From Adiantum capillus-veneris (taxonomy: Eukaryota; Streptophyta; Polypodiopsida; Polypodiales; Pteridaceae): 64,000 nucleotides of DNA. A program made the position numbers and the translations under genes. The notes beneath the pieces are model-generated. The model had not been told where the DNA came from, did no database searches, and saw nothing but the letters and a program-made list of their open reading frames with translations. The stretch covers positions 128,272,891 to 128,336,890 of the forward strand of contig CM043947.1 in NCBI GenBank assembly GCA_014529385.2, given 5' to 3'. Below, piece after piece: positions 1 through 10,309 of this stretch; within the stretch, counting starts at the first letter, position 1; the number at the start of each line of letters is the position of its first letter.

Positions 1-382
1 TTGTTGCATCAACTTCACAATACACTACAATGTTTCACCTTATCAATCCATTTTGTGTGTAGAAAAGACCTCCTTTTATAGGCCAAAAGGGTTACCCTCT
101 CTCATGAGAGGCAACCGTGTGTAACTGCCCTTATGTAGACAAGTACGAGTTGAATTCTCCCATGTGTGGTCATCCTTGAAAAGACAAGTCCGATTTGAAA
201 TCGGCCACCGGTCATTTTTTACCACTTCTCGGCCGTCATCGGGCCATAATATTTTGGTAAAAAGGAATATTCCGCTGAAGCCAGTCTCGAGCAAAGCTCG
301 AGACTGGACATGAAAATTTTGGTTTTCGACGAGTGATTTTTCTTCGCGCACGATGGCTTCTCCTCATAATGGGGGCCTTACA
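1..382 (-). mobile_element. LTR-like fragment cut by the window edge
   Basis: Read on the minus strand, this stretch starts with TGTAAGGCCCCC at 382. It carries a TATA-like box (CTATAAAAGG, minus strand, about 82-72) followed by a transcript-leader-like stretch, which is the layout of an LTR U3/R region. It interrupts the Copia gag fragment on its right. The other end lies outside the window and no PBS or polypurine tract is visible, so it could be a 5' LTR or a solo LTR. The open frame at 76-351 has no recognisable domain. Low confidence. Confidence 0.3.
281..307. repeat. perfect 12-bp inverted repeat (short hairpin)
   Basis: The arms CCAGTCTCGAGC and GCTCGAGACTGG flank a 3-nt AAA loop, with XhoI-like CTCGAG palindromes in each arm. 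It lies inside the LTR-like fragment at the left edge. The function is unknown. Confidence 0.8.
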
Positions 383-424
383 AATGTGTGTTATTAATAC
401 TAAAAATTAGAAGGGGTAAATTAG

Positions 425-877
425 GCTCTATACTTTACACTCTTTACTCATCAATGCAATTTTTGCCTCATTGCCACTTTCATAAAGACCAACCAAAATA
501 TCCCAAGCCTATTTTGCAAATTTTGATGAGCGAACGTGGGGAGTAATAGTGCGCTTCACAAAAAATGCAATCAATGCATGAGCCTATACATCTTTTACAT
601 CACGAGCTTGCTCAACCGTAGAAAAAATAGCTTTGGCAGCAGCAACCCTGCCACTAAAACCGGCAACATCCTCAACATCGCCTACATCCTTAGAACCAGG
701 ACGTACATCAATGCCCTGCACAATGTTCCAAATGTCCTTTGACACAAAGACATGTTGTATCATGTAAACCCACATAGGGTAATTATCTCCATCCAACCTA
801 TCTTCAACAGCAAACATCTTGAACACATCTTTGTTGTTGTGAACCATGGTAAATGCTGCACAAACAGAAGAAGACAA
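425..877 (-). pseudogene. Ty1/Copia gag fragment (N-terminal part)
   Basis: The minus-strand translation from 877 reads like the start of a plant Copia Gag (UBN2/gag-polypeptide family), with motifs such as FAVEDRLDGDNYPMWVYMIQ and WNIVQG near residues 22-55. The open frame ends at 584. Gag-like sequence (KRTITPH, then WDIL-type residues and GNEAKIAL) continues in broken frames to about 425. Gag packages element RNA in virus-like particles. The fragment lies correctly downstream of the PBS and LTR at 1,201-1,669. Everything after it (zinc knuckle, protease, integrase, RT) is missing because other DNA replaces it. It is non-functional. Confidence 0.75.
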
Positions 878-1200
878 CTACCCAGAAAGAGGAGAAACAA
901 AGTGGAAACAAAAAATGCTATATAGAACAAATTGTAGAAGACTATATGAGACCTATTATGTAGAAAACGACACTGATAGAAATTTTGCACAAAATGACAA
1001 AATAGTTTACATAGTACTATCTGTAGTGGAAACAAAGGTCAAAATGAGCCTAGATAAAAAATCTCAGTAGACCAAGCTCTACAAGCTTGATCAAAATATT
1101 TTTTGACCTCAAAACTCTCGCCAAATCTCATAAAAATCAAATAAAGTGAGCAGGCATGCGTTGGAGTTGATGGCGACTAAGCCCGTGAGGATGCAACCTA
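878..1200 (-). other. untranslated leader of the decayed Copia
   Basis: About 320 bases lie between the gag start and the primer-binding site of the left Copia remnant. No gene is visible. This is the expected 5' leader of the element. Confidence 0.5.
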
Positions 1201-1211
1201 CTCTGATACCA
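1201..1211 (-). promoter_or_regulatory. tRNA-Met primer-binding site of the left Copia
   Basis: The minus strand reads TGGTATCAGAG, matching the 3' end of plant initiator tRNA-Met as used by many Copia elements. It sits two bases inside the LTR that begins at 1,214. Confidence 0.8.
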
Positions 1212-1213
1212 AT

Positions 1214-1669
1214 TGTTGGAATTAGGGTTTCAAGAAAAAACACACATCTTGGAGAAGAAAAAGGAAGCTCAAGGCACACAACATAGAGTGTATTACTTAG
1301 TGTGCAATGAAAATAAATAAGATAGCCTTGAGTGATGAGCATATATACAATGCACGGGGGAAAAACATCCTAATGAGGGAGAAATGCCTCAGCGGTCCTA
1401 ATGTGTTCACACACATCACTACCACATGTATATGATAACATGCTATAGTTGAGAGTTGGCTTTGTAAGCCGTTTGCGCCATTAAGACCCACAATTGCCTA
1501 TGATGCAAAAAATGAAACTTTTGCTTGATTCAAAATTTGAAATTACTGCTCAATTAAAGAATTTATCAGTGGCTACACAAATCATATGGTTTATGTTTAC
1601 ATGGATTACACATAACCACATGACATAGAACAATTTCACATGAGATGTAACAAAGCCCACATCCCAACA
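1214..1669 (-). repeat. 5' LTR of the decayed Copia
   Basis: The 456-bp LTR is bounded by the 6-bp inverted ends TGTTGG and CCAACA. On the minus strand it starts TGTTGGGATGTGGG and ends CCTAATTCCAACA directly before the PBS, a typical plant Copia layout. A TATATA stretch near 1,345 is a possible promoter. The partner 3' LTR is absent from the window, so no target-site duplication can be checked. Confidence 0.75.
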
Positions 1670-1859
1670 ATGAGGACCCTCCTTTCTTATTACTTGAATT
1701 TTGTTATTGATCAAAATAGAAGAGAGACAAAAGCCAATCTGTACATCCATTCTAATAAAGATTCTATAAAGTTTCATGGCACATAAGATTCTGTACATCT
1801 ATTTCTTCATCTTTGGTCAAGTATGTCTTTGAAATGTTAGCTCTTTTGTGGTATATTTA

Positions 1860-1871
1860 CCCCCCCCCCCC

Positions 1872-1902
<31 letters not shown>

Positions 1903-1910
1903 ACACACAC
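1860..1910. repeat. poly-C / (AC)11 microsatellite
   Basis: Twenty-nine C residues are followed directly by eleven AC units. The length may be affected by sequencing slippage. Confidence 0.95.
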
Positions 1911-2041
1911 TTTTTATTATTTCTACTTGCTTTGATTGGATAAAACATGGACTTTTTCCATAATGAATCCACCGGCACAACCTATGTGGACACCTATCCA
2001 TTCAAAATGATGAGTTTTCTTGTTCTTTTCCAACTTGGCTA

Positions 2042-2196
2042 TGTTGAACCGGAGACAAACACGAGACGAAGGAGAAGAGAGAGAGAGATGACACCACCAA
2101 GTGCAAACCCCAAAGTGTGTCTAGTGATCACACAAGATGTGTTTATATAGAGGGGACCAGGGTGCTATATATAGAGATACTATATATAGCTCAACA
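2042..2196 (-). repeat. 3' LTR of the 2.7-kb element
   Basis: This is a 155-bp copy of the LTR at 4,628-4,784, differing by a few substitutions and one GA unit. Confidence 0.88.
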
Positions 2197-2205
2197 CCCC
2201 CACTC
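2197..2205 (-). promoter_or_regulatory. polypurine tract of the 2.7-kb element
   Basis: GAGTGGGGG on the minus strand lies directly before the 3' LTR start (TGTTGAGC). It is the plus-strand DNA primer site. Copia-B has the same GAGTGGGGG tract at 25,342-25,354. Confidence 0.8.
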
Positions 2206-2573
2206 AAATGAAGGTCCCTAACTGTGGATGAAAAAACCCTTGGGTGCTCAAGGGAAAAACCCACAGCTCTATAGATACACACCGATTTATTAAAATGTTT
2301 TAAATATACATTCACAATGTTCAAAGGAGCTACATCACTCCTGTTTTACAATGTGCCCTTTCAAGGGTCTTTAACAACCCTATATAGAAAATTGAATTGA
2401 TGGAAATTCTTCAATATGTTTGAGCCGCTTCAATATCTTTGAGCCCATGTACACACTGCTTGATGTGCCTTTCATCCTGTAAACCACATCAACTCAAGAA
2501 ACATATCGAGACGTGAAGGTTAGAAATTAACACTTCACATTTTCCTTAGAGACTGTTCGCGACGCCGCTCTAG

Positions 2574-2661
2574 AGATGACATAGAAACAAACGTAATGTT
2601 GACGCAATCACATGTGTAGATGACATAGAAACAAACGTAACATCTATGTAATCACATGTGC
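2574..2661. repeat. two 44-bp tandem repeats
   Basis: Each unit begins AGATGACATAGAAACAAACG and ends near ATCACATGTG. They lie inside the 2.7-kb LTR element. Confidence 0.85.
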
Positions 2662-2726
2662 ACAAATATATACAAAGCCGGTATGTAATAAGTACATTGG
2701 GACCCCCAAGATCTCAATTAACAGCT

Positions 2727-3105
2727 GTCATCATCATGGGTTTACGTACCATGGCATCACGGTATTCACCATGGCATAAGAGACGCTAAAAAAAAAACTT
2801 TGAAATAGAAATAATCATGGTTTTACGTACCATGGCATCATAGACATTTTCTTCAAATCAAATAGTAATCATCATCATGGCTTTACGTACACATGGCATC
2901 ACGGTATTCACCATGGCACTCGAGACGCTATAAGTATAAATAAATTAAAAAAAAACTTTGAAATAGCATCATCATGGTCTTACGTACCATGACATCTTAC
3001 ACGCTTTCTTCCAATCAAATAGTAGCCATCATCATGGATTTACGTACCATGACATCATGGTATTCGCCATGGCACTAGAGACGCATGGCATCAGAGACGC
3101 TAGTT
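2727..3105. repeat. TACGTA/CCATGG-rich tandem repeat block
   Basis: A core close to TTTACGTACCATGGCATCA recurs five times. Variants of GGTATTCACCATGGCA and AGACGCT lie between copies, giving a higher-order unit of about 130-150 bp. The repeated palindromes TACGTA and CCATGG are prominent. The block lies in the non-coding interior of the 2.7-kb element and is not explained by coding. Confidence 0.85.
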
Positions 3106-4616
3106 TTGTGTAAAGTCTGCAAAACCTCAAGACAATGATTAATCAGTAGATAATGGCTTGGTAAATCTTGTCATCTCTACATTGGTGATTCAGATGAAAG
3201 CCATCACACACGTTAGTATACGATCACATAAGAAGATCATAAAATTACATGAAGTATGTTATGACAAACTGCAATGAGGTCAGTAGCAACAAAGTACAAG
3301 AACTAATGCTCAAAAAATACAATATAAATATAGCAAGGTCGAGGTGGCTATAGGGCTGTCCCTAATGAAGAAGGCCCAATTTACTGCTCAGGTTGTGTAG
3401 ATTTCTGGCCAAATAAAACAACAATCAAGTACCCTAACTATTGTCGAACTATGAATAACTTAACTGGCTGAGACTTGCACACACCGTCAACATGCATGAG
3501 CTCTTAGCTTTTATGAGATAAATAACACGCTGACCTCTTATCCGCGCTAACCTCTTTCGACTACGTGAGATGCCATACTTTTATAACTACCAATGTTCCT
3601 ACTTTTTGATGATGTGAGACGCCTTGTAGAGGAAAGCTACAAAGTTGGTGTAGTTCGCCACAAAGAGACCGCAGCAATCAAAGCAATTAAAATAATGTGT
3701 TTAAATATGAGCAACATCGGGTGTTAAAACAATGCGCAAAGTGCAACCAGAAATAGCAAATTAGGAGCATCATAAGGCATCCAAGAATAGCGAGCCAATC
3801 TCGTAAGGCAGCCAAGAATAGCCAGGCAAATCTGATCACCATCTCGTCTCTCCTCACACTTAAACACTCAGATTGGCCTTGGCGTATTGTTGGAGGAAGC
3901 TGCACCTATTTCGGCTGCTTCTAGTAGAAAGTCTGTCGGCACGAAGCTGTTGCTCTCACTAACGCTGTTTGCACCCAATAAAGTGATTATACACTACTGC
4001 AGGTCCTCTCTCAGGCCATCCCGTCCTTCCCGTTCTCTCCTGCTTAAGCGGTACTGCAGGCCTGTGGGACTGTAGGTTCTTGCCCGCGACCATAGCTCAC
4101 AGCCTCCTCTCTTGAACTAACAGCCTTCCTGCGCTCATGCAATCAGACCCTAGCCTCGGCCTCCTCTCTTGGAGGCGCACTATAAATACTTCAAACTGGT
4201 AAGGTTTACGAGATGAGGTTAATACTAAATCGATACTAGCAAACGCAAACAAAATTATAAATAAAGCAGCTTGCATGTAGAAGAGCGCCATGGAAAAAAG
4301 GAGCAGCTTGCGTGCAAGAGAGAACCTGCTATATGTAGGATGATATAAGGACTCGTTTTTGCTCAAAGCTGTGTGCGAATCAGTGTGCGCGTGGGATTTC
4401 GGTAATGGTTCTATTTCATTGGTCCAGGTAGAAGACAAAACACCAATAGAAGCCGTAGGGAAATATGCTCCATGCACACACAGAGAACGCAAGAACACAG
4501 CAACTACAGTAAAATACAAGAAAGACAATCAAGAAGAAATAAGTAAAACTTATCTTTGTGCTTGAAGCATAGGGAGTTTCCATAGCCATAGCTCGATAGA
4601 GAACGCATGAAGTTGG

Positions 4617-4627
4617 CTCTGATACCA
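4617..4627 (-). promoter_or_regulatory. tRNA-Met primer-binding site of the 2.7-kb element
   Basis: TGGTATCAGAG on the minus strand immediately follows the 5' LTR. Confidence 0.85.
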
Positions 4628-4784
4628 TGTTGAACCTGAGACGAACACGAGACGAAGGAGAAGAGAGAGAGAGAGATGACACCACCAAGTGCAAACCCCA
4701 AAGTGTGTTTAGTGATCACACAAGATGTGTTTATATAGAGGGGACCAGGGTGCTATATATAGAGATACTATATATAGCTCAACA
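4628..4784 (-). repeat. 5' LTR of the 2.7-kb element
   Basis: It is bounded by TGTTGA and TCAACA-type ends on the minus strand. TATA motifs include CTCTATATAAAC at about 4,739-4,728, and a CT-rich stretch precedes the 3' end. It touches the PBS directly. Confidence 0.88.
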
Positions 4785-6379
4785 GGCTACCCCTTAGATA
4801 TTCCCCCTTGTGGGAGGTTACCCTTATAGACTCGGGTGCATTTTAAAGGTCACCTAGTGATGATATGGATTAACATGGTGTAACTCTTCCCCTTTTACCG
4901 ATGTCGGCTTCACACCCAGAATATCATCTTCCCCCTCTTTCCTTCTCCCCCCCTTTTCCGCATATCTGGATCTTAGGTGGCTCTATACACATTGACCTAA
5001 ATTTACATGGTCCTAGCCCCCTCTCAAGAAACTGCATTTGTGACCCTTATGAAATGGTGTCATGTCCGATCGAACATGTTATGATGAGAGATATTGCTCC
5101 TTGCACCTCATGATGGTTCAACCTTGACCTACTACTATTTAAAGAGGTGAGGGTGCTTTTTGCCCCTCACTTAACCTTGTCAATGTTTTTAAGTGTGTGT
5201 TTTTGAAAGAGAGGAGTGTGCTCATTTTGCTGCTTTTTGTATGGACATGGAACTCATAGAGCAACCTATGCAGGTTTGTGGAACTACCTAGTTTATTTTC
5301 GTTCGCACTCGTTACTGCCCTCTATCAATAGGGTTTCTCTGTGGTGTTGTAGGATTTTTTAATTTGTCTCACTTAAGAATTTGGGTAGGATACACAATGG
5401 GTTGATTTATTTCAGCTGTTATGGGTGTTTTTCTTCACATTGATAGGTGGTGCATAATGTGGAAAGATAGAGTTGGTTTTAAAAAACTCTCCCTGCTCTG
5501 ATGCTATTGTCTACTATCTTAAAGGTGCCTGGTAATTTGGTAAAATGAGCTTGATAGAGCCTCGATATGTGGTGGTTAGGCCAAAAAATCTATATACCAT
5601 CACCTTTTAAAGGTGGCTCACAGTGGTTGGATATTTTTGATGGTAATAAAAGGTAAGTTGCACCGTTTTAGACGGATTTCTTTGGTTTTTGTAGAAGTAA
5701 TGGAACTTGGTGGGTTGCAACACCAAAAGGGTTACGTCCTTGCCCAAAGGGATCTTGTTACATTTCCACATTGATGATATTTCTAATTTGTTCCTACCAT
5801 GACTAATGATGATACTACGGACTATCGTTTTGGATATGTAAGGGATTGATTGTGTAAGCACTTGGTAAGTGTTCTCACATCACCTACATTGGGTTTCCAG
5901 CTGAATGGGATATTTAAGTTTTATAGAGAGCACATGGCGTCACTATTAATTTTGAATTATGGCCTTTTCTAGTGGCTAATGGCTTGTTGAGATTGATAAG
6001 TAATTACGTCATGATTTTGGCTTGGTTAAACTTCGGTCTCGGTACCATGTTTCCTGTGTTTGTTGGAAAAATAAGGGGGAGGGTTGGTATGTTATACCCT
6101 TAATGTTTGTAGGAAAAACTATGGATTATTGTATGTAATGGAGTGAAGGCATCATTGGATACTCTCTACCCTGAAGGCACCAATTAAATGTACTCTGGGT
6201 TTACGGATTGCGTGTGTTTGAATACTATAGGTATCGTTCTCTTATTTTCTTACTATGGTTGGATTCTAGCTGGTCCATATAATATTGGGTTGGTGTTGGG
6301 TTGCTAGCAAAATCAGAATGTCGCTTTTAGTGTGGTATACTACTCACTACAGTTTGGGTCTTGTTGCAGGTTTTGATAA

Positions 6380-6454
6380 CAATGTATTGGTTGAGCTGAC
6401 TGGATTTAGGAGGTGTCAATGTATTGGCTGAGATGACTGGATTTAAAGGGTGTT
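6380..6454. repeat. 38-bp direct tandem duplication
   Basis: Two units beginning CAATGTATTGGYTGAG and ending GGTGT differ at a few positions. Confidence 0.85.
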
Positions 6455-7811
6455 TTTCATATTAGGCATGGCGTCGTTACACCTTTTTTGATACACTTTT
6501 TGGTGCTTTCGGGTACCTCTTGCTCAATTGAGTAATGTTAGTATGTTTTGGCCTGATATGCTTAGTCGAGTTTGAGGCCTAAACCAGACCGGAGGTGTTT
6601 TTTTGTGAGGGTCGTATCTAATGCTGAAGTTTAGGTCACTATGGTTTGCTTGTTGGACTTATGGATGGAGGTGGTAAAATGAATACCACATACACTTGAT
6701 TGTTCTAGAGGAGTTGCTTGACTGATTTTCTCTACATTAATTAGAATCTTGACAACCTTGCAAAGTAATTCATGGTGTTGTATGGTTGAGGAATAGATAC
6801 AAAATAACTTTGGACTGCTATTAGGACGCTTGGATCAAAAGCGGTGATGTCCTTCTAATCAAATTATTATGTATGTTAATATCTATTTAAGGTCTAATAA
6901 AAATGAGCTATATAGAAACCATACATATAATGAGTTCCATAATTCAAGGGGGTAATAACCTTTTTATGAGCATTAAAATGAAATTAACAAAATCCACACC
7001 TTGTACTTTACAAACCTGGAACATGTGTGCACTTTTGACAATAGTTTTGAGTTGAAAAAGTCGTAACTTGGACATGGATAACTTGAACATGGATAACAAC
7101 TGATATAGTCCATTGACACCTGTAAAATACATTCAAGGCTAACATATCTGTTGTCTTGTTTGAATGGATTCAGGTAAAGACTCTATTCTTTCTTGGAAGT
7201 TTTTTGGCTTTGTCGTCGTCCATCCTTCATGTACATGACTCTTTCCACTTTATGAAGCATACAATACAAGTCGTCCTTTATACTTGTACACTGGAATAGA
7301 CCTCATTCTTATTGCAATGTACAAAGATAATTCTAAGACAAAGTTGTTTTCGTGCTATCCTTGATCACTTGTCTTAAGCCAGTTGTCTTTTGAATTGTTA
7401 TGTACATTTGTGTTTATGTATTTAAGTAAAACACACACACACAAAGCTCCACACAATAGGTATGCCAAGAAAATACATTTCAAAAGCAAGAAAGTCTAGA
7501 GAATTCACAAGTGTGACAAAAACAATATCTATGTCTTCACTTAGAAAATCACTTAGGGAGGAGAAGCCACAAATAGACACTATCAATTCAATGAGGAAAT
7601 GTGTCCCAAAACATGAACACGAGGAGTAAGAAATCAATGCCATATGATTGGAGGACCAAAGATTTAGCTTCAATTATGCCAATGAGCAAAGAAAATCAAT
7701 TCAAATGAATCTTTACTCTCATATATGGCTACCAGGTAAAGATAATGATTGAAAATGTTAGTGTTGTATGTTTATATGAAGACAATCTTGTGATTAATTT
7801 CTCTTTGTCAA

Positions 7812-7972
7812 GACTAAAAGTAAAACAAACGTCCTATGTTGCTCATTATATATGACATACAATCTTAGATAAGCCTATATAGTTGCAAACAGATATGAGA
7901 CTAAAAGTATAACAAACCTATGTGCTCATTATATATGATATATATACAATCTTAGATAAGCCTATAGGGTTG
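7812..7972. repeat. ~87-bp direct tandem duplication
   Basis: Two units start GACTAAAAGTA and include CTCATTATATATGA and CTTAGATAAGCCTATA. The second has small indels. Confidence 0.85.
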
Positions 7973-8169
7973 ATGCACTTAGTGGTGGAAGAATTGAGCA
8001 AACATAAGAATGGATCGAGTTACACAAAGGTAGAAGAAGAGCAATCCTACACCTATGTAAAATCCAAAAGATAAATAAAGTTAGAGAAAAAGGTGTCATA
8101 AATAGTATTCTCAATTCATATCCATCCCAAGAGAAACATAAATACTTTCAACGAGGTATATAGAAGAAC

Positions 8170-8287
8170 CATTAACATAATGGTATTTAATTATTGTACA
8201 TTAATATATATTTTTTGTATGGATGACAAGTGGGAAGCAGCTTAAATCATTAAATTATCTAATGGTGGATATTAGATGCTCATGGAT

Positions 8288-8378
<91 letters not shown>

Positions 8379-8455
8379 TTGTAATAATTCTGAAATTTCT
8401 AAATGGATTCACATCAGTTTATGGAGGGACCCATGCGAGGGAAGTAGGATACTGA
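8170..8455. repeat. dispersed repeat interrupted by (CT)n(AT)n
   Basis: The flanks (TAATGGTATTTAA at the left, GACCCATG and AGTAGGAT at the right) match the region at 37,505-37,745 with roughly 70 percent similarity by eye. A (CT)n(AT)n microsatellite (8,291-8,376) sits inside this copy only. Its class is unknown. Confidence 0.55.
8291..8376. repeat. (CT)n(AT)n compound microsatellite
   Basis: About 55 bases of CT repeat with one CTAT interruption are followed by about 30 bases of AT repeat. Confidence 0.95.
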
Positions 8456-8889
8456 GGGATTCACTATTGGTAATGAAGGGATGTCACCTGCGTGCATCAA
8501 AATTAGAGAAACCCCCTATGTACGTTATCTTACATGCTAACCTACCCCCCTACATACAAACAAGATACGGACGTTCTTGCAATGAGCCATCCCCCCTGAT
8601 ACGAATTTTGTACGGAATGTAATGACCCACTACTTTATGTATACTAACAACACATGCTTTTGCAAAAATACATGATGAACTGCAGATGAACATAAGTGTA
8701 CATTGTAGTGTTTTTCATTTTCAATTGATGCTACGAGAACAAACCATGAAAAGAAACAAATATAATGAATACTAAATTAAAATAAACCTATCATTTCAAT
8801 GTAGTTTGTCAAAAAACGAATAGCATTTGCCTTGTAAACTGATACAAATCTCAATCTCAAAACATATGATACTAGCCACCTACTTAGTA

Positions 8890-9305
8890 GGCTTCCCACA
8901 TGGGATTTAAGGCACACATATGAAATGAATTGTTTTCTAAATAACAAAAAATGCATACTCTTAAACAACCATGAAAAGCTTCAATCATCAGATCAAAACA
9001 CATTACAAAACAACCCATTAAAATATTAATCTTTTTGAACAAAAACAATTATATGTGATATGAATGCACGTCTATGCTTAAGCAAAATGAAACATTTAAA
9101 AAATCACTCTTTGTATTTAAATTTGAGTTTGTACATAAAATATAAATCTTAAAAATTTCACCGCAGTCTCCTTTCTATAGAGACCTCTTTCTAAACAAAA
9201 ATCAGTACACCCTTTTCTTGGGCTCCCACATGGGATTTTCATCACATAATTTCTATTTCCACAAAAATTGTCCACCTCATCTTGGGCTCCCACGTGGGAT
9301 TTAAG
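8890..9305. repeat. three copies of a GGCTCCCACATGGGATTT motif
   Basis: Copies lie at about 8,890-8,910, 9,221-9,238 and 9,284-9,303. Each centres on the palindrome CCCACRTGGG, and two are followed by TAAGG. They are spaced 60-330 bp apart in otherwise unlike AT-rich DNA. Confidence 0.7.
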
Positions 9306-9720
9306 GATTATCTTACACATTAAAATCAAACACATTTTCAATAGAGTCAAAGTAATCTAACTTCAAAGTGGTGGTATGACCTGCATATCATAGTACATAG
9401 GAAACATCCAATCACATAGTCTTGAATCACACGATTACCAAAAGGCCATGTCCACATCGATAGGCAATCATGTACACAACAAACACAAAATGAAAACATA
9501 AAAGTAGCCTACCAAAATTAACTTAAGAACCCTCAAAAGAAAAGTACATTCCAAGTGCTATTATGTCATGCTTCTCATACTACACAATCAATAAAATGGC
9601 ATATCCATGTCATACGGTTGCCATCTACATAAAATACATAAATCAAAACATCAAAATGAAATGTCTGAAGAGAGTTTCCTAAACGAAGTGCGCACCCCTT
9701 AATTAACGTTTCACTGGTCC

Positions 9721-9970
9721 TGTGCGCTCCTTGCCGCACTGTCGAAGCAAGGGACTTGCCAATACACCGTATGCGAGCCACAAACGGCTCCAAGCACACA
9801 ACAAGCCTAAACTAGCAAGCTCAAGAAAACAAAGGGTGTGTCACTCACCGCTCTACGCTCGCCTTCGTGGTGGATTCCTCGCCGCGATGAAGAAGAAGCT
9901 GCAGTCGTGCCGCGCTCAACCGCTTCGCCGCCGTCGTGCCTTCGTAATGCTCGATCGCACACACACTCTC

Positions 9971-10001
<31 letters not shown>

Positions 10002-10295
10002 AGGAGGTGAAGAAGAAGAAGATGGAGATGGAGCAAGAGCACTCTTCAATTGCACAAATGAGAGAATGAGTAAAAATTAGGTTTAGTTGGCTTTTATAGG
10101 AGCTCACCCCATTCACACTTGGGCGCCCATGCTTAACCAACTAATCCCTTGAATGTCCAAGTTAAAGTGCGCCTCTCATCGGCGATCACTCTACCTTTCC
10201 CTATTGGTCCGACAAGCCCGGTACCTGACTCTACCAAATACATAATACACGTCCGTCGTAGGTGATGGGGTGTCCGTGTGCCGTGAGGGTTAACA
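9721..10295 (-). repeat. 3' LTR of the TR-GAG element
   Basis: This is a 575-bp copy of 18,004-18,578 with the same length and the same short open frames, including a (CT)n(CA)n run near 9,971-10,002. Confidence 0.92.
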
Positions 10296-10309
10296 TGCCC
10301 CCCTTCCTG
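10296..10309 (-). promoter_or_regulatory. polypurine tract of the TR-GAG element
   Basis: The minus strand reads CAGGAAGGGGGGCA directly before the 3' LTR. Confidence 0.8.

Larger units (their letters stand above)
2042..4784 (-). mobile_element. complete non-coding LTR retrotransposon, 2.7 kb (TRIM/LARD-like)
   Basis: Two LTRs (2,042-2,196 and 4,628-4,784; about 155-157 bp, only a few differences) flank 2.43 kb of internal DNA. A tRNA-Met PBS lies at 4,617-4,627, a polypurine tract at 2,197-2,205, and the perfect 5-bp target duplication GGCTA occupies 2,037-2,041 and 4,785-4,789. No gag, protease, integrase or RT similarity is visible in any frame, so it must be mobilised in trans. It is larger than classic TRIMs and much smaller than LARDs. 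The internal region holds two families of tandem repeats. Its LTR ends resemble those of Copia-B at 25.4/29.2 kb, which suggests a Copia-type helper. Confidence 0.88.
4790..9720. other. non-coding stretch, no gene seen
   Basis: No recognised protein domain, RNA gene or element end was seen over almost 5 kb. Open frames are short and low-complexity. The stretch holds small tandem duplications (6,380-6,454; 7,812-7,972), a dispersed repeat with a microsatellite (8,170-8,455) and three copies of a CCCACATGGG motif, listed separately. It may be old retrotransposon DNA decayed past recognition. Confidence 0.6.

Noticed and set aside
281-307. Rho-independent terminator
   Set aside because: The hairpin is perfect, but this is plant nuclear DNA and no T-run follows. 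Intrinsic termination does not apply.
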